Shown here in pieces: positions 1 through 6,563 of a stretch of 9,240 nucleotides of DNA (position 1 is its first letter; every line of letters starts with the position of its first letter). Position numbers and translations under genes: made by a program. Origin of the DNA: an uncultured Burkholderiales bacterium (GTDB taxonomy: Bacteria; Pseudomonadota; Gammaproteobacteria; Burkholderiales; Burkholderiaceae_C); contig CALCBL010000289.1 of NCBI GenBank assembly GCA_937897495.1, positions 1 to 9,240 of the forward strand. The letters run 5' to 3'. The notes beneath the pieces were generated by a model. The model did not search any database and was not told where the DNA came from. It saw nothing but the letters and a program-made list of their open reading frames with translations.

Positions 1-255
1 ATCGCCCAATTGACCCGCCCATTGACCAAATTGGTGGCCACTGTAAACACTGGCTCGGGCTTGCATACCCTCCCACAAGCCATTGCCACTGAAAACAGCC
101 AGCCCTTCAGTGCCATTCAGCCACTCATCCGGCAGACCCAAGTCTTGCCCTAATTTGAAATTTTGGGCAACCCAGCTAGGCTCCGGAACAGGGGTGGGCA
201 TGACTTCCGTTGTGAAGCTGGGCCCTAGGGAATTCATTCGATTGATCCAAGTCAT
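1..255 (-). CDS. selO: Protein adenylyltransferase SelO (YdiU family), N-terminal part
   Basis: This is the 5' end of a minus-strand gene; 85 codons are visible and the frame is open through the left edge. SelO-family pseudokinases transfer AMP from ATP to Ser, Thr or Tyr of target proteins. The recognisable block is YSGHQFGQWAGQLGD at residues 71-85, a hallmark of the SelO N-terminal region (E. coli YdiU has a near-identical block). It is preceded by a PTPVPEPSW stretch (residues 20-28), which matches the family's usual PTP motif. The catalytic kinase-like core lies outside the window. I placed the start at the ATG at 255-253 (MTWINRM). The frame stays open upstream to at least base 360 but has no further ATG. 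The ribosome binding site is weak; the next in-frame ATG (239-237) has a slightly better GGA upstream and is an alternative start. The gene is divergent from the acyl-CoA ligase. Family assignment is confident; the exact start is not. Confidence 0.88.
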   Translation of the reverse strand, partial: MTWINRMNSLGPSFTTEVMPTPVPEPSWVAQNFKLGQDLGLPDEWLNGTEGLAVFSGNGLWEGMQARASVYSGHQFGQWAGQLGD

Positions 256-313
256 GGGGCTATTGTCTTCGCCTTTGGATGCACCTGTTGCCGCACTGGT
301 TTTGAGGGGCCGG

Positions 314-342
314 TTGGCAGACGTGCTAAAAAGCGGTCTATT
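314..342 (+). promoter_or_regulatory. Weak candidate sigma70 promoter for the acyl-CoA ligase
   Basis: TTGGCA (314-319) and TCTATT (337-342) are 17 bases apart, matching the -35 and -10 consensus at 5 of 6 and 4 of 6 positions. The site lies in the 106-base gap between divergent selO and the ligase. Transcription would start near 349, leaving a leader of only about 13 bases with the Shine-Dalgarno almost at its 5' end, which counts against it. No matching promoter for selO was recognised. Confidence 0.25.
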
Positions 343-352
343 GCAATTTTTT

Positions 353-356
353 GAGG
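353..356 (+). promoter_or_regulatory. Ribosome binding site of the acyl-CoA ligase
   Basis: GAGG lies 5 bases before the ATG at 362. It selects this start over the far upstream ATG at 83 and over the in-frame ATG at 374. Confidence 0.6.
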
Positions 357-361
357 TGTTT

Positions 362-1990
362 ATGTTTGGACTCATGCAACAGCAATCTTTGCTGATTTCT
401 TCTTTGATTGAATTTGCCAATCGGCACCATGGCGACGGCGAAGTTGTGTCTAGGCGAGTGGAAGGTGACGTTCACCGTTACACCTGGGCCGATGTTGCAA
501 ATCGTTCCAGACAGATGGCCAATGCTTTAGACAGCTTAAAGTTGGCACAAGGCGCGCGCGTTGCCACCCTGGCATGGAACGGCTATAGGCACCTTGAACT
601 TTATTTTGGTGTCAGCGGATCTGGGCGGGTGCTGCACACTTTGAATCCTAGATTGCACCCAGATCAAGTGGTTTGGATTGCCAACCATGCAGAAGACGAA
701 ATTCTATGTTTTGACATGACTTTTCTGCCTTTGGTGCAAGCGGTTCATGCCAAATGCACCACGGTGAAGCACTGGGTGGCACTGTGCGATGCAGACAAAT
801 TGCCCACCGACTCTGGCATCCCCAACTTAACAAGTTATGAGACCTTGCTTGCGGGTCAATCAACGCATTACACATGGCCGGAATTAGATGAAAACACGGC
901 TTCAAGCATGTGTTACACCAGCGGCACGACAGGCAATCCCAAAGCCGCGCTTTACAGCCACCGTTCCACGCTGCTGCATGCCTATGCTGCGGCCTTGCCT
1001 GATGTGATGTGCATTTCTGCACGTGATGCCATCTTGCCGGTCGTGCCCATGTTCCATGTGAATGCTTGGGGCATCCCCTACAGTGCGGCCATGACCGGCG
1101 CGAAATTGGTGTTTCCGGGGCCTGCATTGGATGGCAAATCAATCTATGAATTGATCGAGGCTGAGAAGGTGACTTTTGCAGCGGGTGTGCCCACCGTTTG
1201 GCAAATGCTGTTGAGCCACATGAAACCCCATGGTTTGAATTTCAGCTCCCTCAAACGAACGGTCATTGGGGGTTCGGCTTGTCCGCCCGCCATGATTGAT
1301 GCGTTCCGCGAGTCCTATGGCGTTGATGTTTTGCATGCCTGGGGCATGACAGAAATGAGCCCTCTGGGAACGCTGTGCACCTTGAAGAACAAACACCTTG
1401 ATTTGCCCGAAGAGGCACAAATGAAATTGCGGCTGAAGCAGGGACGTGCCATCTTCGGTGTGGACATGAAAATTGTGAACGAGGCGGGCGAGTCCTTGCC
1501 ACACGATGGCAAAACCTATGGCGATTTGTTGGTCAAGGGCCCTTGGATCATTCGTGAATACTACAAACAAGAAGGGCCTTCTCCGCTGCTAGATGGCTGG
1601 TTTCCAACAGGGGATGTGGCCACCATTGACGAAGACGGGTTCATGCAAATCACGGATCGCAGCAAGGATGTGATCAAGTCTGGCGGGGAATGGATCAGCT
1701 CGATTGACATTGAGAACATTGCCATGGCCCACCCAGATATTGTGATGGCCGCTTGCATTGGCATGCCACATCCAAAATGGGATGAGCGGCCGGTGGTGTG
1801 CGTTGTGAAAAAGCCTGGCGCCGAGCTTTTAGGTTCAGATTTGTTAAAGTTTTATGAAGGCAAAACGGCCAAATGGCAGATTCCCGATGACGTCATTTTC
1901 GTGGACGCAATACCCTTAGGAGCCACAGGGAAAATGTTGAAAACCAAACTGCGCACCCAATTGGCAGACTACAAGTTGCCAAACCTTTGA
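362..1990 (+). CDS. Acyl-CoA synthetase (AMP-forming), FadD/DmdB-like
   Basis: This 542-residue member of the ANL adenylate-forming family activates a carboxylic acid with ATP to an acyl-adenylate and then to the CoA thioester, in the cytosol. The core motifs are present: the P-loop [10 protein letters not shown] (185-194), WGMTEMSP (327-334), the ribose-binding Asp in PTGD (Asp418), the hinge block [11 protein letters not shown] (432-442) and the catalytic Lys524 in GATGK near the C-terminus. The start at 362 gives MFGLMQQQ, which fits the usual N-terminus of this subfamily (M..LM...LLISSLI), and it has a good Shine-Dalgarno. The frame is open back to 83, but that extension overlaps selO on the other strand and resembles nothing. 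The protein resembles enzymes annotated as medium- or long-chain fatty-acid ligases and also the methylmercaptopropionate ligase DmdB; sequence alone does not settle the substrate. A gap of 148 bases separates it from the binding-protein gene, so shared transcription is possible but not shown. Confidence 0.93.
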   Translation: MFGLMQQQSLLISSLIEFANRHHGDGEVVSRRVEGDVHRYTWADVANRSRQMANALDSLKLAQGARVATLAWNGYRHLELYFGVSGSGRVLHTLNPRLHPDQVVWIANHAEDEILCFDMTFLPLVQAVHAKCTTVKHWVALCDADKLPTDSGIPNLTSYETLLAGQSTHYTWPELDENTASSMCYTSGTTGNPKAALYSHRSTLLHAYAAALPDVMCISARDAILPVVPMFHVNAWGIPYSAAMTGAKLVFPGPALDGKSIYELIEAEKVTFAAGVPTVWQMLLSHMKPHGLNFSSLKRTVIGGSACPPAMIDAFRESYGVDVLHAWGMTEMSPLGTLCTLKNKHLDLPEEAQMKLRLKQGRAIFGVDMKIVNEAGESLPHDGKTYGDLLVKGPWIIREYYKQEGPSPLLDGWFPTGDVATIDEDGFMQITDRSKDVIKSGGEWISSIDIENIAMAHPDIVMAACIGMPHPKWDERPVVCVVKKPGAELLGSDLLKFYEGKTAKWQIPDDVIFVDAIPLGATGKMLKTKLRTQLADYKLPNL

Positions 1991-2082
1991 GTGAAATCAA
2001 CTGAGTCAGCCATTTCTAGGTTTTTTGGAAGTTCTAAGTCGCTTGTGCGATAGCGCCTAGGGCAAACCCCGACCAGAAAAAC

Positions 2083-2111
2083 TTACAAAACAGTTACTCT
2101 GACAGTGTAAA
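2083..2111 (+). promoter_or_regulatory. Weak candidate promoter for the binding-protein gene
   Basis: The only promoter-like arrangement I see in the 148-base gap is TTACAA (2083-2088), 17 bases, then TGTAAA (2106-2111). The -35 match is poor. The pair also forms an inverted repeat, TTACA (2083-2087) with TGTAA (2106-2110), and contains two direct ACAGT copies (2090-2094 and 2102-2106), so it could be a regulator site instead. AT-rich AAAAATTTTT follows at 2109-2118. The rest of the gap holds nothing recognisable. Confidence 0.22.
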
Positions 2112-2128
2112 AATTTTTCATCAATGTT

Positions 2129-2132
2129 GGAG
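2129..2132 (+). promoter_or_regulatory. Ribosome binding site of the binding-protein gene
   Basis: GGAG (within TTGGAG) sits 6 bases before the ATG at 2139. This favours 2139 over the in-frame ATG at 2124, which would put the Shine-Dalgarno inside the coding region. Confidence 0.65.
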
Positions 2133-2138
2133 CTAAAT

Positions 2139-3374
2139 ATGAAATTTGGAGTTCGTTCGATTGTCGTTGCCTCAATGGCATTGTGTGCATTTGGTGCTTT
2201 TGCTCAAAAAGGCGAAACAGTCAAAATTGCATGGATTGACCCCTTGTCTGGCCTCATGGCACCTGTGGGCAATAACCAGCTCAAAAGCTTTCAGTTTTTT
2301 GCAGAGAAATACAGTGCCTTGAACAAGGCTGGCGTCAAATTTGAAGTCGTGGGCTTTGACAACAAGTTGAGCCCTGCAGAAAGTTTGAACGTCTTGAAAG
2401 CGGCCACTGACCAAGGCATTCGTTACATCACACAGGGCAATGGTTCTGGCGTTGCAGGTGCTTTGATTGAAGCTGTTAGCAAATACAACGAACGCAATCC
2501 TGGCAAAGAAATTATTTTCTTGAATCACTCAGCCGTTGACCCTGACTTTACCAACAGCAAGTGCAACTACTGGCACTTCCGTTTTGACGCAGACACCTCC
2601 ATGAAAATGGAAGCCCTGACGACCTTCATGAAAGATCGTCCAGAAACCAAAAAAGTTTTCTTGTTGAATCAAAACTACTCGCACGGTCACCAAGTGGCCA
2701 AGTTCTTCAAAGAGGGCATCAGCCGCAAGCGCCCTGATGTTCAAATCGTGGGCGAAGATTTGCACCCCTTGGCCCAAGTTCGCGATTTCGCACCCTACGT
2801 CGCCAAAATCAAAGCCTCTGGCGCTGATTCGGTTGTAACTGGTAACTGGGGTTCTGACTTGGCCCTTTTGGTCAAGGCGGCCAACGAAGGCGGTTTTAAC
2901 GGCAACTTCTACACTTACTACACAGGCGTTACAGGCACTCCCACAGCTTTGGGCAAAAATGGTGAAGGCCGCGTGTTCCAAATTGCCTACGGCCACTACA
3001 AAATGGGCGGTCAGATGGACAAATGGCAAGACGAGTTCAAAGCCAAGTTCAATGACGACTTTTACACGGGTTCAGTTCACAGCATTTTCGCCACCTTGGG
3101 TGATGCCATGGCCAAAGCCAAGTCCACTGACCCTGTCAAAGTGGCAGCAGCTTTGGAAGGTTTAAAAACCACCAGTATTTTCAATGGCGAAATTGAAATG
3201 CGCAAAACTGACCACCAACTGCAACAGCCCCTGTACCTCACGGTTTGGAGCAAAGTTGATAAAAAATACAACTACAGCGTTGAAAATACAGGCATGACTA
3301 TGATTCCTGTGAAAGAGTTCCCATCCTACGTTTCAAGCACGCCCACCAGCTGCCAGATGAAGCGTCCAGGCTAA
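2139..3374 (+). CDS. Liv-type ABC transporter periplasmic substrate-binding protein
   Basis: This 411-residue protein is the periplasmic binding component of a HAAT-family (branched-chain-amino-acid-type) ABC importer. The first 22 residues are a classic Sec signal peptide: basic MKFGVR, a hydrophobic core, and a predicted cut after AFA (20-22). The mature protein starts with the typical first beta strand and loop, VKIAWIDPLSG (28-38), followed by the type I binding-protein fold, including ITQGNGSGVAGA (97-108), LNHSAVDPDFT (128-138) and the hinge-region TGNWGSDLALLVKA (234-247). The mature chain has just two cysteines, Cys142 and Cys405, a plausible disulphide tying the C-terminus to the N-terminal lobe. 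The start at 2139 is chosen because it has a Shine-Dalgarno and begins cleanly with the signal peptide. A strong terminator follows, so it may be made in excess over the permeases. The ligand could be an amino acid, an aromatic acid or another carboxylate; the neighbouring CoA ligase favours a carboxylate, but this is inference. Confidence 0.92.
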   Translation: MKFGVRSIVVASMALCAFGAFAQKGETVKIAWIDPLSGLMAPVGNNQLKSFQFFAEKYSALNKAGVKFEVVGFDNKLSPAESLNVLKAATDQGIRYITQGNGSGVAGALIEAVSKYNERNPGKEIIFLNHSAVDPDFTNSKCNYWHFRFDADTSMKMEALTTFMKDRPETKKVFLLNQNYSHGHQVAKFFKEGISRKRPDVQIVGEDLHPLAQVRDFAPYVAKIKASGADSVVTGNWGSDLALLVKAANEGGFNGNFYTYYTGVTGTPTALGKNGEGRVFQIAYGHYKMGGQMDKWQDEFKAKFNDDFYTGSVHSIFATLGDAMAKAKSTDPVKVAAALEGLKTTSIFNGEIEMRKTDHQLQQPLYLTVWSKVDKKYNYSVENTGMTMIPVKEFPSYVSSTPTSCQMKRPG

Positions 3375-3392
3375 TTGAAGTGAGTTTCGAGT

Positions 3393-3429
3393 AGGGCCCG
3401 CTCCTAAGGGGGTTGGGCCCTTCTTTTTT
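3393..3429 (+). terminator. Intrinsic terminator (or attenuator) between binding protein and permeases
   Basis: An outer stem AGGGCCC (3393-3399) pairs with GGGCCCT (3415-3421). An inner stem CTCC (3401-3404) pairs, with one G-T wobble, with GGGG (3409-3412) around the loop TAAG. A T-rich run (3421-3429) follows. It starts 18 bases after the stop of the binding-protein gene. With no clear promoter before the permease gene at 3467, it most likely terminates only part of the transcripts. Confidence 0.82.
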
Positions 3430-3466
3430 GATTTGGCTTGCCATGGTTGGCAGAAGGTAGTTTGTT

Positions 3467-4501
3467 ATGGAGTTCTTCATCATCTCCATGCTCAATGGAT
3501 TGAGCTATGGGTTGTTGCTGTTTATGCTTAGTTCAGGGCTCACGCTGATTTTCAGCATGATGGGTGTTTTGAATTTTGCACATGCATCTTTTTACATGAT
3601 TGGGGCCTATTTTGGATACACCCTCACCAGTCTGATTGGGTTCTGGCCTGCTCTGTTCGTCGCGCCCTTTTTAGTGGGTGGCTGCGGCGTTATTTTTGAA
3701 CGCCTAAGCTTGCGAAAAGTTCATAAATTTGGGCACGTCCCCGAACTCTTGGTGACGTTTGGCTTGTCCTACATTGTTTATGAGTTGGTTCAACTCATTT
3801 GGGGTCGAACTGCCGTTGAATTCAATCCGCCAGAGCTGCTAAAGGGCTCGGCATTTACGCTTATTAATAACGCGACAACTGGGCTTCAGTTGATATGGGG
3901 TGCAGCACCCGCTGCAATGTGCAGTGCTGCCGATGCCACCATTCGGATTGTTTGCTCTCCTTTTCCCGCCACCCGTGCTTTCATGATGTTTGTGGCCTTG
4001 CTCATGCTGCTCTCTTTGTGGTTGCTGCTGACCAAGACACGCATTGGTTTGGTGATTCAAGCCGCACTGACGCATCCTGAAACCGTAGAAGCACTTGGAC
4101 ACAATGTGCCACGTGTTTTCATGTTGGTGTTCGGTGCTGGCACTGGTTTGGCTGGTTTGGCGGGCGTCATTGGTGGCAGCACCTTTGTCACCGAACCCGC
4201 CATGGCAGCCACAGTAGGCTCGGTCATTTTTGTGGTGGTGGTCGTGGGAGGCATGGGATCTTTATCGGGTGCATTTCTAGCTTCGGTGCTGATTGGCGTC
4301 ATTCAAACCTTTGCCATTGCCTTTGACTACTCTTTTGTCAGCGTGTCCAAAGATCTCGGCTTTCAACTTTCTAGCGATTTGCAAAACAACTCTTTCTTGA
4401 AATTAACCGTTTCTCAAGTGGCGCCTATCTTGCCTTACCTGTTCTTGGTGTTGATTTTGATATTCCGTCCGAAGGGGCTTCTGGGCACTCGAGAAGGATG
4501 A
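3467..4501 (+). CDS. Liv-type ABC transporter permease, LivH-like
   Basis: This 344-residue inner-membrane permease forms one half of the transmembrane channel of the Liv-type importer. The N-terminus, ISMLNGLSYGLLLFMLSSGL (6-25) followed by GVLNFAHASFYMIGAY (33-48), is the LivH signature. Further hydrophobic segments lie around 60-76, 92-112, 168-188, 219-237, 250-283 and 318-334. The ATPase-coupling loop (EAA-like) is at about 191-218, with ALTHPETVEALGHN at 200-213. It ends with FRPKGLLG (333-340), typical of the family. A stretch of about 30 residues (140-170) with Cys152 and Cys163 sits between two membrane segments and is probably periplasmic. AGAAGG (3452-3457) is the Shine-Dalgarno, 9 bases before the ATG. 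The gene ends 4 bases before the next start, so it is co-transcribed with the second permease. Confidence 0.93.
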   Translation: MEFFIISMLNGLSYGLLLFMLSSGLTLIFSMMGVLNFAHASFYMIGAYFGYTLTSLIGFWPALFVAPFLVGGCGVIFERLSLRKVHKFGHVPELLVTFGLSYIVYELVQLIWGRTAVEFNPPELLKGSAFTLINNATTGLQLIWGAAPAAMCSAADATIRIVCSPFPATRAFMMFVALLMLLSLWLLLTKTRIGLVIQAALTHPETVEALGHNVPRVFMLVFGAGTGLAGLAGVIGGSTFVTEPAMAATVGSVIFVVVVVGGMGSLSGAFLASVLIGVIQTFAIAFDYSFVSVSKDLGFQLSSDLQNNSFLKLTVSQVAPILPYLFLVLILIFRPKGLLGTREG

Positions 4502-4505
4502 CATC

Positions 4506-5792
4506 ATGAAAAGTTATCAATTCAAACCCTACAACGTTGGCCGTTGGCTCATTTGGAGCCTCTTCGCCATTGTCTTAATTTTCGCGCCGCTTATTTTTAC
4601 CAGCAATTTGTCGGGCACCATGTTGGCTCAAATGGGCATTGCCATCATTGCCTGCCTGTCCTACAACATTTTGTTAGGTCAAGGTGGCATGTTGAGTTTT
4701 GGACATGCGGTCTACACGGGACTTGGCTCTTTTGTGGCGATTCACGTACTTAACTCGATTACTGCGGGTACTTCTCAAATCCCAGTCAGTCTTTTGCCCT
4801 TGGTTGGCGGTTTCGCTGGCATTGGTTTTGCCATTTTGCTGGGTTATGTCACCACTAAAAAATCGGGTACACCCTTTGCCATGATTACGTTGGGTGTGGC
4901 CGAACTGGTGTTTGCCATGTCGCTCATGTTTTCCGAATTTTTTGGTGGCGAAGCAGGCATCTCAGGCAATCGTGTGGCGGGCCCAACAGTTTGGGGAATC
5001 TCCTACGGGCCGCAAATTCAAATTTACTATTTGATTGCAATCTACACCTTCATTTGTGTAGCGCTCATGTATGCGTTCACCCAAACGCCTTTGGGTAGAA
5101 TTTTAAATGCGGTACGCGACAATCCTGAGCGAGTTGAATTCATTGGTTACAACACACAACGTGTTCGATACTTTGCATTCATCATTGCAGGTTTTTTTGC
5201 AGGCATCTCAGGTGGTTTAGGTGCGCTCAATTTCGAAATTGTCACTTCAGAGGTGGTCGGAGCAGGGCGCTCAGGCGGCTATCTGTTGTTCACATTCGTG
5301 GGCGGTGCAACCTTCTTTTTTGGCCCCATCATTGGCGGCATTCTGATGGTGCTGGCCTTCGTGCTGTTGTCTGAGCTCACCAAAGCTTGGTTGCTTTACT
5401 TAGGCTTGTTGTTCTTGTTCATGGTCATGTATGCACCAGGTGGCATTGCCAGTCTCATCATGATGAATTTGCGAGTTGCTGCTTTTGGCAAACTAAAACA
5501 AATATGGGTCAGTTATTTGGGCTTGTTTGTCACAGCTTTTGTAGCACTCATCGGTGCTGGTGCCATGATTGAAATGGTCTACCACTTGCAATTGAACTCA
5601 GCCTTGGGTAATAACTTGAAGTTCATGGGCATTGTGCTGAATGCCAAAGGTGTGGACAGCTGGTTTGGATCAGCGTTTGTCATGCTCACTGGACTCGGTC
5701 TGTTTGAGGCAATTCGGCGGCACTTCCTGATTGAATGGGGCGATATTCAAATTGAAATTGAAAAAGAAATTAAACGTCGGGAGGCCGCGTGA
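4506..5792 (+). CDS. Liv-type ABC transporter permease, LivM-like, with C-terminal extension
   Basis: This 428-residue inner-membrane permease pairs with the LivH-like protein. Family motifs include YNILLGQGGMLSFGHAVYTG (53-72), SGTPFAMITLGVAEL (120-134), the ATPase-coupling loop RILNAVRDNPERVEFIGYN (198-216), FAGISGGLGAL (231-241) and APGGIASL (310-317). In most LivM proteins the chain ends soon after the APxGL-type motif. Here it continues about 110 residues with two further hydrophobic segments (about 335-359 and 385-401) and a charged tail (IEIEKEIKRREAA, 416-428) that would be cytoplasmic if the topology alternates. E. coli LivM is of similar total length, but from memory its extra part is N-terminal. 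AGAAGGA (4492-4498) overlaps the preceding gene's end and serves as Shine-Dalgarno. The stop overlaps the start of the ATPase gene by one base (TGATG). Confidence 0.93.
   Translation: MKSYQFKPYNVGRWLIWSLFAIVLIFAPLIFTSNLSGTMLAQMGIAIIACLSYNILLGQGGMLSFGHAVYTGLGSFVAIHVLNSITAGTSQIPVSLLPLVGGFAGIGFAILLGYVTTKKSGTPFAMITLGVAELVFAMSLMFSEFFGGEAGISGNRVAGPTVWGISYGPQIQIYYLIAIYTFICVALMYAFTQTPLGRILNAVRDNPERVEFIGYNTQRVRYFAFIIAGFFAGISGGLGALNFEIVTSEVVGAGRSGGYLLFTFVGGATFFFGPIIGGILMVLAFVLLSELTKAWLLYLGLLFLFMVMYAPGGIASLIMMNLRVAAFGKLKQIWVSYLGLFVTAFVALIGAGAMIEMVYHLQLNSALGNNLKFMGIVLNAKGVDSWFGSAFVMLTGLGLFEAIRRHFLIEWGDIQIEIEKEIKRREAA
5779..5784 (+). promoter_or_regulatory. Ribosome binding site of the LivG-like gene
   Basis: GGGAGG lies within the end of the LivM-like gene, 7 bases before the ATG at 5792 but only 4 before the in-frame GTG at 5789. 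The spacing selects the ATG, giving a one-base stop/start overlap and probable translational coupling. Confidence 0.7.
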
Positions 5793-6562
5793 TGTCTTAT
5801 GCACTTGAACTCAAAGACCTCCGCAAAAATTTTGGCAAAACCGAAATTATTCGAGGCGTCAACTTAGCCGTCAATGCAGGAGAGCGCATCGCCATCATTG
5901 GCCCCAACGGCGCTGGCAAGTCAACACTTTTCAATTTGATCAGCGGTCGTTTTGGGCCCTCCAGTGGCGAAATTCTTTTGAATGGTCAGCGCATTGAAAA
6001 CAAAGCGCCCTACGAAATAAATCGCATGGGTTTGTCGCGCAGTTTTCAAATTACCAATATTTTCCCAAAGCTCAGTGTCTTTGAAAATCTAAGGTGTGCC
6101 GTGCTTTGGAGCCTGGGTTACAAATATACGTTTCTCAAGTTTCTATCGGGCCTCAAAGATGCCAATGACTTGGCAGAAAAATACATGACCATGATTCGAC
6201 TTGATAAAAAACGCGATCTGTTGGCCATGAATCTCACCTACGCTGAGCAAAGGGCGCTTGAAATTGGCATCACCATTGCCGGTGGTTCCAACGTTATTTT
6301 GCTAGATGAGCCAACGGCTGGTATGAGCAGAAGTGAAACTTCGCGTTTCATCAACCTCATCAAAGAAGTGACCATGGGAAAAACCCTTCTGACCGTTGAG
6401 CACGACATGGGGGTGGTCTTTGGCTTGGCCGACAAAATTGCAGTGGTGGTCTATGGCGAGGTGATTGCCTTTGATACGCCTGAAGCGGTCAGATCCAACG
6501 CCAAGGTTCAAGAGGCCTATCTGGGAACTCAATCTGCCGAAGAACATGCGGGAGGCCACTGA
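5792..6562 (+). CDS. Liv-type ABC transporter ATPase, LivG-like
   Basis: This 256-residue cytosolic nucleotide-binding subunit powers the importer with its LivF-like partner. The Walker A motif GPNGAGKST (37-45) is canonical. The Q-loop region reads SRSFQITNIFPKL. Walker B is ILLDEP with Asp172 and catalytic Glu173, followed by TAGMS, and the switch histidine His204 is present in VEHDMG. The signature motif is unusual: LTYAEQR (148-154) where the consensus is LSGGQQR, so the second signature glycine is Ala151. From memory this variant occurs in related betaproteobacterial proteins, so it is probably a lineage trait rather than damage. The start at 5792 is chosen by the ribosome binding site. 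The LivF-like gene begins one base after this stop. Confidence 0.93.
   Translation: MSYALELKDLRKNFGKTEIIRGVNLAVNAGERIAIIGPNGAGKSTLFNLISGRFGPSSGEILLNGQRIENKAPYEINRMGLSRSFQITNIFPKLSVFENLRCAVLWSLGYKYTFLKFLSGLKDANDLAEKYMTMIRLDKKRDLLAMNLTYAEQRALEIGITIAGGSNVILLDEPTAGMSRSETSRFINLIKEVTMGKTLLTVEHDMGVVFGLADKIAVVVYGEVIAFDTPEAVRSNAKVQEAYLGTQSAEEHAGGH
6550..6555 (+). promoter_or_regulatory. Ribosome binding site of the LivF-like gene
   Basis: GGGAGG inside the end of the LivG-like gene lies 8 bases before the ATG at 6564. It fixes that start, against a reading that would extend the frame back to 6465. The same GGGAGGCC string is used at the LivG-like gene. Confidence 0.7.
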
Positions 6563-6563
6563 G

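Noticed and set aside
83..361. N-terminal extension of the acyl-CoA ligase frame
   Set aside because: It overlaps selO on the opposite strand, resembles no ligase N-terminus and has no better start signal; GAGG before the ATG at 362 marks the real start.
648..1570. Long minus-strand open frames opposite the ligase
   Set aside because: They lie antisense to a gene with clear family motifs, their translations have no recognisable domains, and no ribosome sites were noted.
2039..2050. Hairpin TCGC-TTGT-GCGA after the ligase gene as a terminator
   Set aside because: The stem is only 4 base pairs and no T-run follows.
2124..2138. Earlier ATG for the binding-protein gene
   Set aside because: It would place five extra residues before a clean signal peptide and put the GGAG ribosome site inside the coding region.
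5789..5791. GTG start for the LivG-like gene
   Set aside because: It is only 4 bases from the GGGAGG site; the ATG at 5792 is better spaced.
6465..6563. Upstream extension of the LivF-like frame
   Set aside because: It lies within the LivG-like coding region and adds 33 residues not found in LivF; a strong ribosome site precedes 6564.
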